Shown: piece after piece, positions 34,181-42,587 of the stretch
Numbering within the stretch: the first letter of the stretch is position 1
Layout: every line of letters begins with the position of its first letter
Assembly: GCF_900188345.1 (NCBI RefSeq)
Contig: NZ_FZOD01000018.1
Span: forward strand, 1 to 64,000
Source: Streptosporangium subroseum
Lineage (GTDB): Bacteria; Actinomycetota; Actinomycetes; Streptosporangiales; Streptosporangiaceae
Direction of reading: 5' to 3'
DNA: 64,000 nt
Notes under the pieces: generated by a model
What the model saw: only the letters and a program-made list of their open reading frames with translations
Database searches by the model: none
What the model was told of the DNA's origin: nothing
Program-made: the position numbers and the translations under genes

Positions 34181-36523
34181 ATGACGCCAGCGAGCAAATG
34201 GGACCACATGGGCCCGGACACGAGTGCCGCCTACCAGCGGTTCGACGAGCTCACCGAGCAGGGACTCGACCCCGGCCCCGGCGTCGACTGGCGGGTCTAC
34301 GGCACCTACGCGCAGATGAGGCTCTGGCTGGGGCCGGAAGGCGGCCACGACTACGACGAGCGGGTGCTGCGCGTGGTCCGGTCGGTGGCCGAGCGCGACA
34401 TCGACTTCACCTACCGGGAAGCGCACCACCTCATGAGCCGGGCGGAGCATTGGGTGCGGCAGGGGCACACCCGCTACGAGGAGCTGTTCCGGATCCCGCT
34501 CGCGGCGGCCCGCCGGTTCGACTACCAGTTGCGCCGGGACCTGCTGCGCTGGCTGACGTCGGGACCGTGGCTGAAGGACGCGCGGGCGCTTCTGGCCGAG
34601 CAGATGACCGAGCTGCTCACCGAACCCGCCGAGCACGGCCCGGCCGGGGTGGTCCGGACCGAGATCGGGGACATCGACCCCTTCGCCCGCATGCTGGCCG
34701 AGGAGTACGGCCCGCGCCTGGTCGAGGTACTGCCGCTGTTCCGCCACTGGAACACCGCCCGCTCGACCAAACCCAGCGCCCGGTGGCTCAGGAACGCCGC
34801 GCGGATGCTCACCCCCGGCGCGGTCGCCCTGGTCCGTGAGCTGCTCACGCGGCTGGCGGCCTACCGGGGCGGAGACTGGGTCGACCGCTATGACAACGAG
34901 GAGTGGTGGGACAAGGTCTTCCTCAAGGAGCACACCATCGTCGTCGTGCGCGGCATCCTGTGGACCTGCCAGGTCATCGACGAGCGCTGGGTGACCTCGC
35001 TCGTCACCGACGTCGCGATGACCTGCGGCACCGGCAGCAACGGGATGGGCTCCACGTGCCGCTGCGAACCCGTCACCAACGCCGCCGTCGGTGTCCTGGC
35101 CCGCAGGGGCGGCCTCGACGTGATCGTCCCGCTGTCCAGAATCCAGGCGAAGGCGCGCGCGAGGTCCGTACAGAGGAATCTGAGCCTCGCCCTCGACGCG
35201 GTGGCCGACGAGAACGGGCTGACCCGCGAGCAGTTGCTCGACCGGACGGTCCCCACCTTCGGCCTGGACACCGACGGCGTCCGCGAGGAGAAGATCGGCG
35301 ACTACCGGGTCAGGCTGTGCGCCGACGTGTCCGCCCTGCGCTACGTGAACGCCACCGGCAAGACCGTCAAGTCGCTGCCGAAGGATCTGCGCGCGGAGCT
35401 GTCCGATCTGCGGGCCATCCTGAAGGAGCTCAAGCTGACGCAGGCGGCCGAGCGATCCCGCTTGGAACAGGCGATCGTCCATGAACGGACGTGGCCCTGG
35501 CGCGAGGTGACCGAGTACTTCCTCGACCATCCCGTCACCGGCCCCTACGCCCGCACCCTGGTCTGGCAGATCGCCGGCGGCCCGGCGGCCCTGCCGGTCA
35601 AGACCGCCGGCGGCTGGGAACTGGCCGGCCACCGCCCCGCCCCCGACACCGTGGCAGGCCTGTGGCACCCGATCCACGCGACCGCCGACGAGGTGGCGGC
35701 GTGGCGCGACCATCTTCTCGAGGGCGGTGTACGCCAGCCGTTCAAGCAGGTCTTCCGCGAGCTCTACCTGCTGACCCCCGCCGAGGAGCGGACCGGCACC
35801 TTCTCCAACCGTTTCGCCGGCCACATTCTGCGCTACGGCCAGGCCCGGACCCTGCTGGGCCAGCGCGGCTGGACCGGCCGGTCGATCGGCAACTGGGACT
35901 ACGAGAACGGCGGCGACCAGGGCGAGGTGGTGCGCGACCTGGCGGGCTGGCAGGCCCGCTGGGCCATGCACATCGTCTCCGCCCCCGGGGCCGAGACCAC
36001 CATGCTGTGCGCCACCGAGGGCATCACCTTCCACCGCGACGGGCAACCGGCGTCGATGGCCGATCTGCCGCCGCTGGTGCTGTCGGAGATCCTCCGGGAG
36101 GCCGACCTCGCCGTGGGCGTGGCCTCGGTCGCCCGCGACGACCAGGCGCTGATCGGCCACGAACGCTATTGGCGCTCCCACGGCTTCGGCGAGCTGACGG
36201 AGACGGCCAAGACCCGGCGCGAGGTGCTGGCGCGGCTGCTGCCGAAACTGAAGATCGCCTCCCGGGTGGAGCTGACCGACAGATTCCTTCTTGTACGGGG
36301 TGATCTGAGGACGTACAAGATCCATCTGGGGTCGACGAACATCCTGATGGAGCCCAACGACGCGTATCTGTGCATCGTCCCGGCGAGCGGGCGCGCGGCC
36401 GGATCGGTGTTCCTGCCGTTCGAGGACGACGGGGGGACGCTGTCGGTGATCCTTTCGAAGGCGTTCCTCCTGGCCGACGACACGGCGATCACCGACCCGG
36501 AGATCACCCGGCAGCTCGGCTGA
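34181..36523 (+). CDS. DUF4132-family protein
   Basis: This 780-residue cytosolic protein has the DUF4132 C-terminal region: WRSHGFGELTETAKTRREVLARLLP, then VRGDLRTYKIHLGSTNILMEPNDAYLCIVP and LPFEDDGGTLSVILSKAFLLADD. The long N-terminal part is helical and rich in Trp and Arg, with repeat-like helices. It contains a VRGILWTCQVIDERWVTSLVTDVAMTCGTGSNGMGSTCRCEPV region carrying three closely spaced Cys residues. The family's biochemistry is not known; E. coli MolR is a distant relative. No partner gene is adjacent. Confidence 0.85.
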   Translation: MTPASKWDHMGPDTSAAYQRFDELTEQGLDPGPGVDWRVYGTYAQMRLWLGPEGGHDYDERVLRVVRSVAERDIDFTYREAHHLMSRAEHWVRQGHTRYEELFRIPLAAARRFDYQLRRDLLRWLTSGPWLKDARALLAEQMTELLTEPAEHGPAGVVRTEIGDIDPFARMLAEEYGPRLVEVLPLFRHWNTARSTKPSARWLRNAARMLTPGAVALVRELLTRLAAYRGGDWVDRYDNEEWWDKVFLKEHTIVVVRGILWTCQVIDERWVTSLVTDVAMTCGTGSNGMGSTCRCEPVTNAAVGVLARRGGLDVIVPLSRIQAKARARSVQRNLSLALDAVADENGLTREQLLDRTVPTFGLDTDGVREEKIGDYRVRLCADVSALRYVNATGKTVKSLPKDLRAELSDLRAILKELKLTQAAERSRLEQAIVHERTWPWREVTEYFLDHPVTGPYARTLVWQIAGGPAALPVKTAGGWELAGHRPAPDTVAGLWHPIHATADEVAAWRDHLLEGGVRQPFKQVFRELYLLTPAEERTGTFSNRFAGHILRYGQARTLLGQRGWTGRSIGNWDYENGGDQGEVVRDLAGWQARWAMHIVSAPGAETTMLCATEGITFHRDGQPASMADLPPLVLSEILREADLAVGVASVARDDQALIGHERYWRSHGFGELTETAKTRREVLARLLPKLKIASRVELTDRFLLVRGDLRTYKIHLGSTNILMEPNDAYLCIVPASGRAAGSVFLPFEDDGGTLSVILSKAFLLADDTAITDPEITRQLG

Positions 36524-36644
36524 ACGCCCGCTCGGACACCGTCGTAGCGGAGGCGGTTCCCCGTCACGGTGGCGGCCTGGTCGTCACCGTGCGGCTCCCG
36601 CCCTTCTGAGGTGTCTTGGGCGCGTGTTCGATGAGGGGGACGGA

Positions 36645-37019
36645 TCAGGCGCCGCCGGGCGCGATCCATTCGGTCAGCTCGACGACGATGCCGTTGGGGT
36701 CGGTGAGACGCATCAGCCACTCACCCCACGGGTTGCGCCACATCTGCCTGGTGATGGGTGCGTCCTCCGCGTGCAGGCGCGCGTATTCCCTGGCCAGATC
36801 GGTGACCGCGAACGCCACCACCGGCTGGGCGATCCGCTCTCGCGGCAGTTCGAGGTCGCGCTGGTGCAGCAGGATGTCCGCGGCCGCGTCGTCGCGGCTC
36901 AGCCAGGTGAAGTCCGGGGTTTCGAGCACCTCGCGGAAACCCAGATGAGTGGTGAAGAAGCGGCGGGAGCCTGCCAGATCGTCGACGGTGAAGACGACCG
37001 TTGAGGAGACTATGTTCAT
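36645..37019 (-). CDS. VOC-family (glyoxalase/bleomycin-resistance fold) protein
   Basis: This 124-residue protein has the paired beta-alpha-beta-beta-beta units of the VOC fold. STVVFTVDDLAGSRRFFTTHLGF opens module one, VVAFAVTDLAREYARLH opens module two, and MRLTDPNGIVVELTEW ends it with the metal Glu. Such proteins act as metal-dependent lyases, dioxygenases or drug binders. It is divergent from the decayed LysR-like fragment at 37167. The start is ATG. Confidence 0.85.
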   Translation of the reverse strand: MNIVSSTVVFTVDDLAGSRRFFTTHLGFREVLETPDFTWLSRDDAAADILLHQRDLELPRERIAQPVVAFAVTDLAREYARLHAEDAPITRQMWRNPWGEWLMRLTDPNGIVVELTEWIAPGGA

Positions 37020-37166
37020 GATTCTGCCTGTGTGTGGTTGTTTGCAAAGCTTTCCCTCTTATGCGGTTATTCGCCCCATATCAAGATTGTCGGTACGGCC
37101 TGGCCGGAGCAATGCCGGATCTTGCAACGCTGCGTTAACCGCAGACTTCACGCCGGGGAGGACACG

Positions 37167-37274
37167 CTGGAGATCCGCGACATCGAGGTCTCCCCGACAC
37201 CGGCCGAGGGGCTGCGTGCCGGCCGGTCCGCGAAGGGCTTCGCATCGGCGTGGATCAGGCCCGATCAGCGGCTC
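37167..37274 (+). pseudogene. Decayed N-terminal fragment of a LysR-family gene
   Basis: The plus-strand frame from CTG 37167 reads LEIRDIEVSPTPAEGL then RAGRSAKGF, clearly related to the N-terminus of the intact LysR at 38231 (VELRDIEIFLTLAEEL, HFGRTAERL). About 14 of 36 residues are identical. The start codon is lost, the helix-turn-helix region is degenerate, and no continuation is recognisable beyond about residue 36. The region 37020-37334 otherwise holds no gene. Confidence 0.55.
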
Positions 37275-37334
37275 AGGGGAGGACCGACGTGCCGCGCATC
37301 GGCATGGCCGGCAACAACACGACGGTGGACGATC

Positions 37335-38231
37335 TCAGCCGGGCAGCGGTCCCAGGTCGCTGACGACGCGGGCGAAGCCGCGGATCATGTCGTTCTCCGC
37401 GGCGCTGCACCACACCAACCCGTACGGCAGCGCGTCCATGTCATTGACAGGCAGGTAGGCGATGTCGGGGCGGGGATAGTACCGGGTCACGTGGAGCGGG
37501 AAGAGGGCGACGGTCTCTCCCAGGACCGTAGTCATGAAGATGTCCTCGATGTTGTTCACGGTGGCGGTGCGGTCGATCAAGCGGCCCCCGGGGGTGAATT
37601 CCGGGACGTATCGCTCGTACCAGGAGTCGGGCACAGATTCGACGGCGGGATGCTGGAAGTCGCTGATCGCCTCCAGGGAGACCGAGGACCATCTGGTGAG
37701 CGCATGGTCGCGGGCCACACCCAGCACCCTCGGCTCGGCGAAAAGCAGTGGACCCATGGTGAGGTCGGGCTCCTCGATCGGCAGCCAGGTGACCAGGATG
37801 TCGGCCTCCCCGTTGCGTAGCTGGGCGAACGGATCCTGGTAGGCCGACATCCGCAGGCGCAGCTCCCACTGCGGGTGCCGGGCGCGGAAGGTCTCCCAGT
37901 AGCGGCGCAGCTCCTGGATGTTGGCCGGGAACAGGCTCACCCGGAGCGTGCCGGTCTTGCCGTGTGCGGCCAGTCGTGCCCGCTCCAAGGTCTGCGCCAG
38001 GCCCTGGTGCAGCGGGCGCAGATCGTCCCGCAACTGCTCACCCAGCCGCGTGAGCCGGACGCTGCGGCTGCTCCTCGCGAAAAGCTCGGCACCGATGGCT
38101 CGTTCCTGCTTCTTGATCGCCTGGCTGACCCGGGCCACGGAGACGTGCAGCCGCTCGGCGGTGCGGCCGAAGTGCAGCTCCTCGGCCAAGGTCAGGAAGA
38201 TCTCGATGTCCCGTAGTTCCACAGGTCCCAT
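37335..38231 (-). CDS. LysR-family transcriptional regulator
   Basis: This 298-residue LTTR has an N-terminal winged HTH (RDIEIFLTLAEELHFGRTAERLHVSVARVSQAIKKQERAIG region, residues 6-50), a linker helix, and a periplasmic-binding-type effector domain (about 90-290; LRVSLFPANIQELRRYW and DILVTWLPIEEPDLTMGPLLF). The alanine/serine-rich HTH helix is normal. ATG 38231 and GTG 38222 are both possible starts. The target is unknown: LTTRs usually act on a divergent gene, but here the upstream gap leads to a decayed two-component locus. Confidence 0.9.
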   Translation of the reverse strand: MGPVELRDIEIFLTLAEELHFGRTAERLHVSVARVSQAIKKQERAIGAELFARSSRSVRLTRLGEQLRDDLRPLHQGLAQTLERARLAAHGKTGTLRVSLFPANIQELRRYWETFRARHPQWELRLRMSAYQDPFAQLRNGEADILVTWLPIEEPDLTMGPLLFAEPRVLGVARDHALTRWSSVSLEAISDFQHPAVESVPDSWYERYVPEFTPGGRLIDRTATVNNIEDIFMTTVLGETVALFPLHVTRYYPRPDIAYLPVNDMDALPYGLVWCSAAENDMIRGFARVVSDLGPLPG

Positions 38232-38473
38232 TTCGCCTATTTGCGCAATATATGGGGGAAGTTTGGCATATCAGGTCAAGAGGGAAGCAGGGGAACAGCC
38301 GGACCTCTCCTGAGGTCGCCCCTGATCTGCGTGGAGTCCTCATCGGCCGGGATCAGGCGTTGATCACCCTGGTGCGGATCGGTCCTCGCGGGCCCGTACG
38401 CCTCCGCTCGATCACGGCGGAGCGCTGTCTCTCTTACCGGCATTTCGACCTCTGGGGCCGGCGAACTTGGTGA

Positions 38474-38830
38474 TCATTGCGGTGACGGGTTGACGAGCCC
38501 GCCTTCGTAGGCGGCGATGACGAGCTGGGCCCGATCACGGCCGTGCAGTTTGGCCAGGAGCCGGCTGATGTGGGTCTTGACCGTGCCGACGGTGAGGTGA
38601 AGGTGCTCGGCGATCTCGGAGTTGGACATTCCCCTGCCGATGAGGGTGAGCACCTCGCGCTCGCGCTGGGTGATGCCGCCGAGGTCCCGCCCGGCCGGAG
38701 CAGGGCGAGGGTGTCGCAGGAATTCGGCGATGAGCCGACGGGTGACGGTGGGCGCGAGCAGTGATTCGCCGGCGACGACGACCCGGATGGCGGCCAGCAG
38801 ATCGGTCGCCGGCTGGGCGCGGCCGCGGGT
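38474..38830 (-). pseudogene. Response-regulator C-terminal (LuxR HTH) remnant
   Basis: The last about 115 codons of this frame encode TDLLAAIRVVVAGESLLAPTVTRRLIAEF. A complete NarL/LuxR-type HTH follows (LGGITQREREVLTLIGRGMSNSEIAEHLHLTVGTVKTHISRLLAKL region), ending NPSPQ. The receiver domain with its phospho-acceptor Asp is missing. Upstream the frame turns into unrelated Arg/Gly-rich sequence, where a sensor-kinase fragment begins in another frame. It is the effector half of a decayed two-component pair. Confidence 0.75.
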
Positions 38831-39108
38831 GTGAGGCCGGGGAGCACCTGGGCGTAGAAGATCAGGACCACGGTCACCGCGGCGGACGCGCACGCCGCCA
38901 AGCCCGTCACCGACCATCCGACCGAGGTGGTGGAGGCGACCAGGTACAGCACGAGCACGGTCGGCACGAACGACAGCCAGACGGTGCTCGGCGCGACGGC
39001 CCCGCCACGGTCGCCAGTACGCCCGCGGCACACGCCAGGCCGAGCATGGCCCGAGGCCACCGCCGCGTCGGCAACGCCTTTTCCACCGAGCCGCCGAGCC
39101 CACTCCAT
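38831..39108 (-). pseudogene. Sensor histidine kinase N-terminal fragment, frameshifted
   Basis: Reading from ATG 39108, one frame begins MEWARRLGG. A second frame continues with EKALPTRRWPRAMLGLACAAG, and the first frame resumes with APSTVWLSFVPTVLVLYLVA and GLAACASAAVTVVLIFYAQVLPG. These are membrane segments of a NarL-partner kinase. Two small indels are needed, and the catalytic part is gone, fused directly to the response-regulator tail at about 38820-38830. Confidence 0.6.
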
Positions 39109-39291
39109 GACGAGAAGCTATCTCCTCATCGATCACTTGGCATCTGCCCACGGTCAGAGACCCGTATCCACCCGGGGCCGTACCACCGGCTCGTGCATGC
39201 CGGCCAAGAGGCGACCTGAGCCGGACGCGCCCCCACCGCACATGCGGGTCTGCCGAGCATCCACTCCAGGCTTCCCTTTGAGTTGCGTATT

Positions 39292-39328
39292 CCTATCCAG
39301 GCAAGCTAAGTTCTGGATAGGTATCCAG
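39292..39328. promoter_or_regulatory. Operator palindrome in the promoter of the SDR at 39348
   Basis: CCTATCCAG (39292-39300) and CTGGATAGG (39313-39321) form a perfect 9-base inverted repeat with a 12-base spacer. TATCCAG recurs directly at 39322-39328. A possible -35 TTGCGT (39283) and -10 TAAGTT (39307, 18-base spacing) overlap it, so a repressor bound here would block transcription. The HxlR gene downstream is a candidate. Confidence 0.65.
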
Positions 39329-39347
39329 GACTCAGAGGGAGACACGC

Positions 39348-40061
39348 ATGGACATCCAGAACGCTGTCGCAGTGGTGACGGGGGCAAATCGCGGTTTTGG
39401 GCGGCAACTGGCCGCCGAACTGCTCAGGCGCGGGGCCAAGAAGGTCTATGCCGGCGCTCGGCGTCCGGAGTCGGTCGACCTCCCGGGGGTCGTGCCGCTG
39501 CAGCTGGACATCACCGATCCCGCCTCCGTGGCGCAAGCGGCGAAAGTCGCGTCGGACGCCACACTGCTGATCAACAACGCCGGCATCAGTACGCACGTGG
39601 GGCTGATCGACGGCGACATGGCGGACATCAGGCGTGAGATGGAGACGCACTTCTTCGGATCTCTTGACGTCGCCCGCGCCTTCGCCCCCGTCCTCGCCGC
39701 CAACGGAGGTGGGGCGATTCTCAACGTCCTGTCCGTTCTGTCCTGGGTGCACTATCCGTCGTATGGCGGCTACAGCGCGGCCAAGGCCGCCGAGCTAGCG
39801 ATGACCAACGTGATCCGGCAAGAGCTGGCCCCCGCCGGTATCGACGTCACGGCTCTCCATGTCGGCTACATGGACACGGACATGGCCGACTACGTCGACA
39901 GCTCGGACAAGGTCGACCCCGCCTGGGTGGCGGGCTTGGCCTTGGACGGTGTTCAGGCGCGCGCCCTCGAAGTGGTCGCCGACGACAAGAGCCGCAATGC
40001 CAAGGCCGCGCTCTCCGGCGGACTGGAGCAGCTCTATCCCGGTCTGCCCGCGGCCCGATAA
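39348..40061 (+). CDS. Short-chain dehydrogenase/reductase
   Basis: This 237-residue classical SDR has the cofactor motif VVTGANRGFGRQLAAEL (TGxxxGxG) near residues 8-24, NNAGIS near 76, catalytic Ser in LNVLSVLSW near 125, and YGGYSAAKAA (YxxxK) near 140. It lacks any signal peptide. The substrate is unknown. The start ATG follows GAGGGAGAC. An operator-like palindrome lies just upstream, and the HxlR regulator follows 200 bases downstream on the same strand. Confidence 0.92.
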   Translation: MDIQNAVAVVTGANRGFGRQLAAELLRRGAKKVYAGARRPESVDLPGVVPLQLDITDPASVAQAAKVASDATLLINNAGISTHVGLIDGDMADIRREMETHFFGSLDVARAFAPVLAANGGGAILNVLSVLSWVHYPSYGGYSAAKAAELAMTNVIRQELAPAGIDVTALHVGYMDTDMADYVDSSDKVDPAWVAGLALDGVQARALEVVADDKSRNAKAALSGGLEQLYPGLPAAR

Positions 40062-40262
40062 CCCATCGGGTGAGACGGCGGTGGGCCGGCGTCTCCCCTT
40101 TTCCCAGCCGAGCATGTACGGGTGGTCCCAGCCGGACTTGACGAACGTGAGCGCCGCCCGCGCCGCGGAGGATCGCCGTTGCGAACTCTCCCTGATCCGC
40201 GCTGTTGCGTTGATCAAGCAGCACTGAGTAGGAATGAACGACTCAGGAGTTAGACTGGCGCC

Positions 40263-40748
40263 ATGGGTACCGTCAATGTCAAGCACAAGGCAGAAGAGGT
40301 GTGCTCGATCGCGCGCACGCTCGACATCGTGGGCGACAAGTGGACCTTTCTCATTTTGCGAGAAGCCTCCTTGCAGGAGGTGACCCGGTTCGCGGACTTC
40401 CGCGACCGGCTCGGGATCGCCCCGGACATGCTCAGTAATCGCCTGAACATTCTCGTAGACGCAGATGTCATGGAGAAGCAGCCCTATCGCGAGCCGGGCG
40501 CCCGAACCCGGTACAGCTACCACCTGACTCCGGCAGGCGAGCAACTGCTCCTGGTGCTTGCCGCGCTGCAGCAGTGGGGCGACGAGAACAGGCCCCCGGC
40601 CTCGGGACCGAGCGTTCTCAGGCGTTCGGCGGACCACGGACGACCGGTGCGTGTGGCATTCGTCGACGACACCGATACCGTCATCCCGGCCGACAGCGTG
40701 GTGTTCAGCCTCACCGCCTCCGCTCCGGTCATGGACCCGCGCTCCTGA
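40263..40748 (+). CDS. HxlR-family transcriptional regulator
   Basis: This 161-residue regulator has the HxlR winged helix. VCSIARTLDIVGDKWTFLILREASL opens it, with the conserved sensor Cys at about residue 14. FADFRDRLGIAPDMLSNRLNILVDADVME is the recognition part, and YHLTPAGEQLLLVLAALQQWGDE is the wing and dimer helix. A C-terminal extension (about 45 residues) reads like a degenerate ligand-binding tail. ATG 40263 lies 6 bases after TAGACT with no Shine-Dalgarno sequence, consistent with a leaderless mRNA. It probably controls the SDR upstream. Confidence 0.9.
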   Translation: MGTVNVKHKAEEVCSIARTLDIVGDKWTFLILREASLQEVTRFADFRDRLGIAPDMLSNRLNILVDADVMEKQPYREPGARTRYSYHLTPAGEQLLLVLAALQQWGDENRPPASGPSVLRRSADHGRPVRVAFVDDTDTVIPADSVVFSLTASAPVMDPRS

Positions 40749-40821
40749 AGGTGGACCCCGCGGTATTCGCGACCCTCTTCGCGCGGCTCGTCGAGTCGTC
40801 TCCGGAGAAGCTCCGGCGGGG

Positions 40822-41367
40822 TTATCGCCGTCCGACGCCGTTGAGCAGTGTGTCGACGATGAGATCGGCGGCCTGCGGGGGATCGAGCAGGGGGAACTGG
40901 TGGGCGGCGGTGTCGACGAGGTGATTCAGCATGGCGCGGGCCCAGTGGACGGGCACGTCGGCGCGTAACAGGCCTTCGTCGGCCGCCCGCTGGACGAACC
41001 TGTCGAGCCGCGCGCTCTGTTCTTCCCGGCGGGCATTCGCGGCCGGATCCGCACGCATCATCCGGCGCACATCCACCGGCCACTCCCGGCTGACCGGGAT
41101 GATGTCCTCCACATATCGGTGCAGCGCCACCGCCACCTGGGCCTCGACGAGCCTGGCCGTGTCCAGCACCCGCTCGGAGGAGTCGAGTTTCGCCTGGAAG
41201 ATGGCCGCGAGCAGGGCCTCCTTGGTGGGGAAGCGCCGGTAGACGGTGCGCCGGTCGACTCCGGCCTCGGCGGCGATCGCGGCGATGCTGGTCGACGGGT
41301 CCTCGGCCAGCAGGCGGGCACCCGTACGCAGGACCGCGTCGAGGTTGCGGACGGCATCGGCTCTCAT
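40822..41367 (-). CDS. TetR-family transcriptional regulator
   Basis: This 181-residue regulator has an N-terminal TetR HTH (SIAAIAAEAGVDRRTVYRRFPTKEALLAAIF, about residues 28-58) and a C-terminal all-helical ligand domain. ATG 41367 is preceded by GGTGGG and gives the usual short N-terminus; the longer frame from 41430 is unlikely. It is divergent from the SDR at 41491, and two GTGTGACA-type palindromes in the gap are its likely operators. Confidence 0.92.
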   Translation of the reverse strand: MRADAVRNLDAVLRTGARLLAEDPSTSIAAIAAEAGVDRRTVYRRFPTKEALLAAIFQAKLDSSERVLDTARLVEAQVAVALHRYVEDIIPVSREWPVDVRRMMRADPAANARREEQSARLDRFVQRAADEGLLRADVPVHWARAMLNHLVDTAAHQFPLLDPPQAADLIVDTLLNGVGRR

Positions 41368-41385
41368 GATCCCACCAGTGTACTG

Positions 41386-41459
41386 AGGTGTGACACCTGC
41401 CCGCTTGACATACACAGAGATGAGGCACAAAATCCTGTTAGTGTCACACTGATGTGACA
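41386..41459. promoter_or_regulatory. TetR-type operators and promoter between tetR and SDR
   Basis: AGGTGTGACACCT (41386-41398) is a perfect palindrome around a central G. TGTCACA-CTGA-TGTGACA (41442-41459) is a perfect 7-base inverted repeat. Both contain GTGTGACA-type half-sites. TTGACA (41405-41410) with CAAAAT 16 bases later is a good SDR promoter lying between them. Confidence 0.75.
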
Positions 41460-41490
41460 GATACTCCGCAAGTCATCTGGAGGAGACACG

Positions 41491-42330
41491 GTGATCAGGA
41501 CTTGGCTCATCACGGGAAGTTCGCGCGGCTTCGGACGCGAGCTCGCGGTAGCCGCACTTGAGCGCGGGAATCGGGTGGTCGCCACCGCCCGCCGGCCGGA
41601 ACAGCTCGACGACCTCGTGCGGAAGTACGGCGACCGCGTGCGCACGTTCGCCCTCGACGTCACCGACGCCGACGCCGCACGCGCCGCCGTACGGCTGGCC
41701 GTCGACGAGTTCGGCGGGCTCGACGTGGTGGTGAACAACGCCGGCTACGCCAACTCCTCCCCGATCGAGGAGACGTCGGACGAGGACTTCCGCGCACAGG
41801 TCGAAGCCAACTTCTTCGGCGTCGTCAATGTCACGAAGGCCGCCCTGCCGGTGCTGCGCGCACAGCGTTCGGGGCACATCCTGCAGTTCTCCTCCATCGG
41901 CGGGCGCGTGGGCGGATCTCCCGGCCTGGCCGCCTACCAGTCCGCGAAGTTCGCGGTCGAAGGCTTCTCGGAGGTGCTCAACAACGAGGTGAAGCCACTG
42001 GGCGTCAAGGTCGTCATCATCGAGCCCGGCGCGTTCCGCACCGACTGGGCCGGCTCGTCCATGAGCATCCCGGCCGTGGGGCCGGACTACGAGGAGACCG
42101 TCGGCGCCATGAACCGTCGGCGTGCGGGCTATGACCGGACGGCGCCGGGCGACCCCGCGCGGGCGGCGCGCGTCATTCTCGACGTCGTGGACCTCGACGA
42201 GCCGCCACTGCGTCTGCTGCTCGGATCGGACGCGGTGAACCTGGCGGAGAAGTCGTCCGATGCCCACGCCGCCGAGGCCGCGCGGTGGGCGGAGGTGAGC
42301 CGCTCCACGGACTTCCCGTCCGGTGAGTGA
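41491..42330 (+). CDS. Short-chain dehydrogenase/reductase
   Basis: This 279-residue SDR has WLITGSSRGFGRELAVAAL (TGxxxGxG) at residues 5-23, NNAGYANSS near 83, catalytic Ser in QFSSIGGRVG near 134, and YQSAKFAVEG (YxxxK) near 150. The C-terminal part is typical of the oxidoreductase group that includes aldehyde or ketone reductases. The GTG start follows GGAGGAG. It is probably repressed by the divergent TetR. Confidence 0.93.
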   Translation: MIRTWLITGSSRGFGRELAVAALERGNRVVATARRPEQLDDLVRKYGDRVRTFALDVTDADAARAAVRLAVDEFGGLDVVVNNAGYANSSPIEETSDEDFRAQVEANFFGVVNVTKAALPVLRAQRSGHILQFSSIGGRVGGSPGLAAYQSAKFAVEGFSEVLNNEVKPLGVKVVIIEPGAFRTDWAGSSMSIPAVGPDYEETVGAMNRRRAGYDRTAPGDPARAARVILDVVDLDEPPLRLLLGSDAVNLAEKSSDAHAAEAARWAEVSRSTDFPSGE

Positions 42331-42337
42331 CCTTCCA

Positions 42338-42512
42338 TACGGCTACCAGGCCGCAGACCGGGAAGAGTTGGAGCCGTACGGCTGTCGGGCCGCGGACAGG
42401 AGCGTTGCCCCATAAAGAGCCGTGCCGTCGGGCCGCAGGCCGGGAAGAACTGCGCTGCGCGCCGACCCGTACGGCTGTCGGGCTGCGGGCGGGGAAGTGT
42501 CGACGGCAACCG
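42338..42512. repeat. Four degenerate 39-47-base tandem repeats
   Basis: Units begin at 42338, 42377, 42423 and 42470, with core TACGGCTGTCGGGCCGC(A/G)G(A/G)C(C/A)GGGA. They fill most of the gap after the SDR gene. Four units of uneven length suggest slippage plus decay. Confidence 0.65.
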
Positions 42513-42587
42513 TGTATGGCCCGGGTGCGCGTCCCCAATGGCCACGCACCGCACCTTCCCCGGCGGGTGTCGTGCGTGGCCCGTGAG

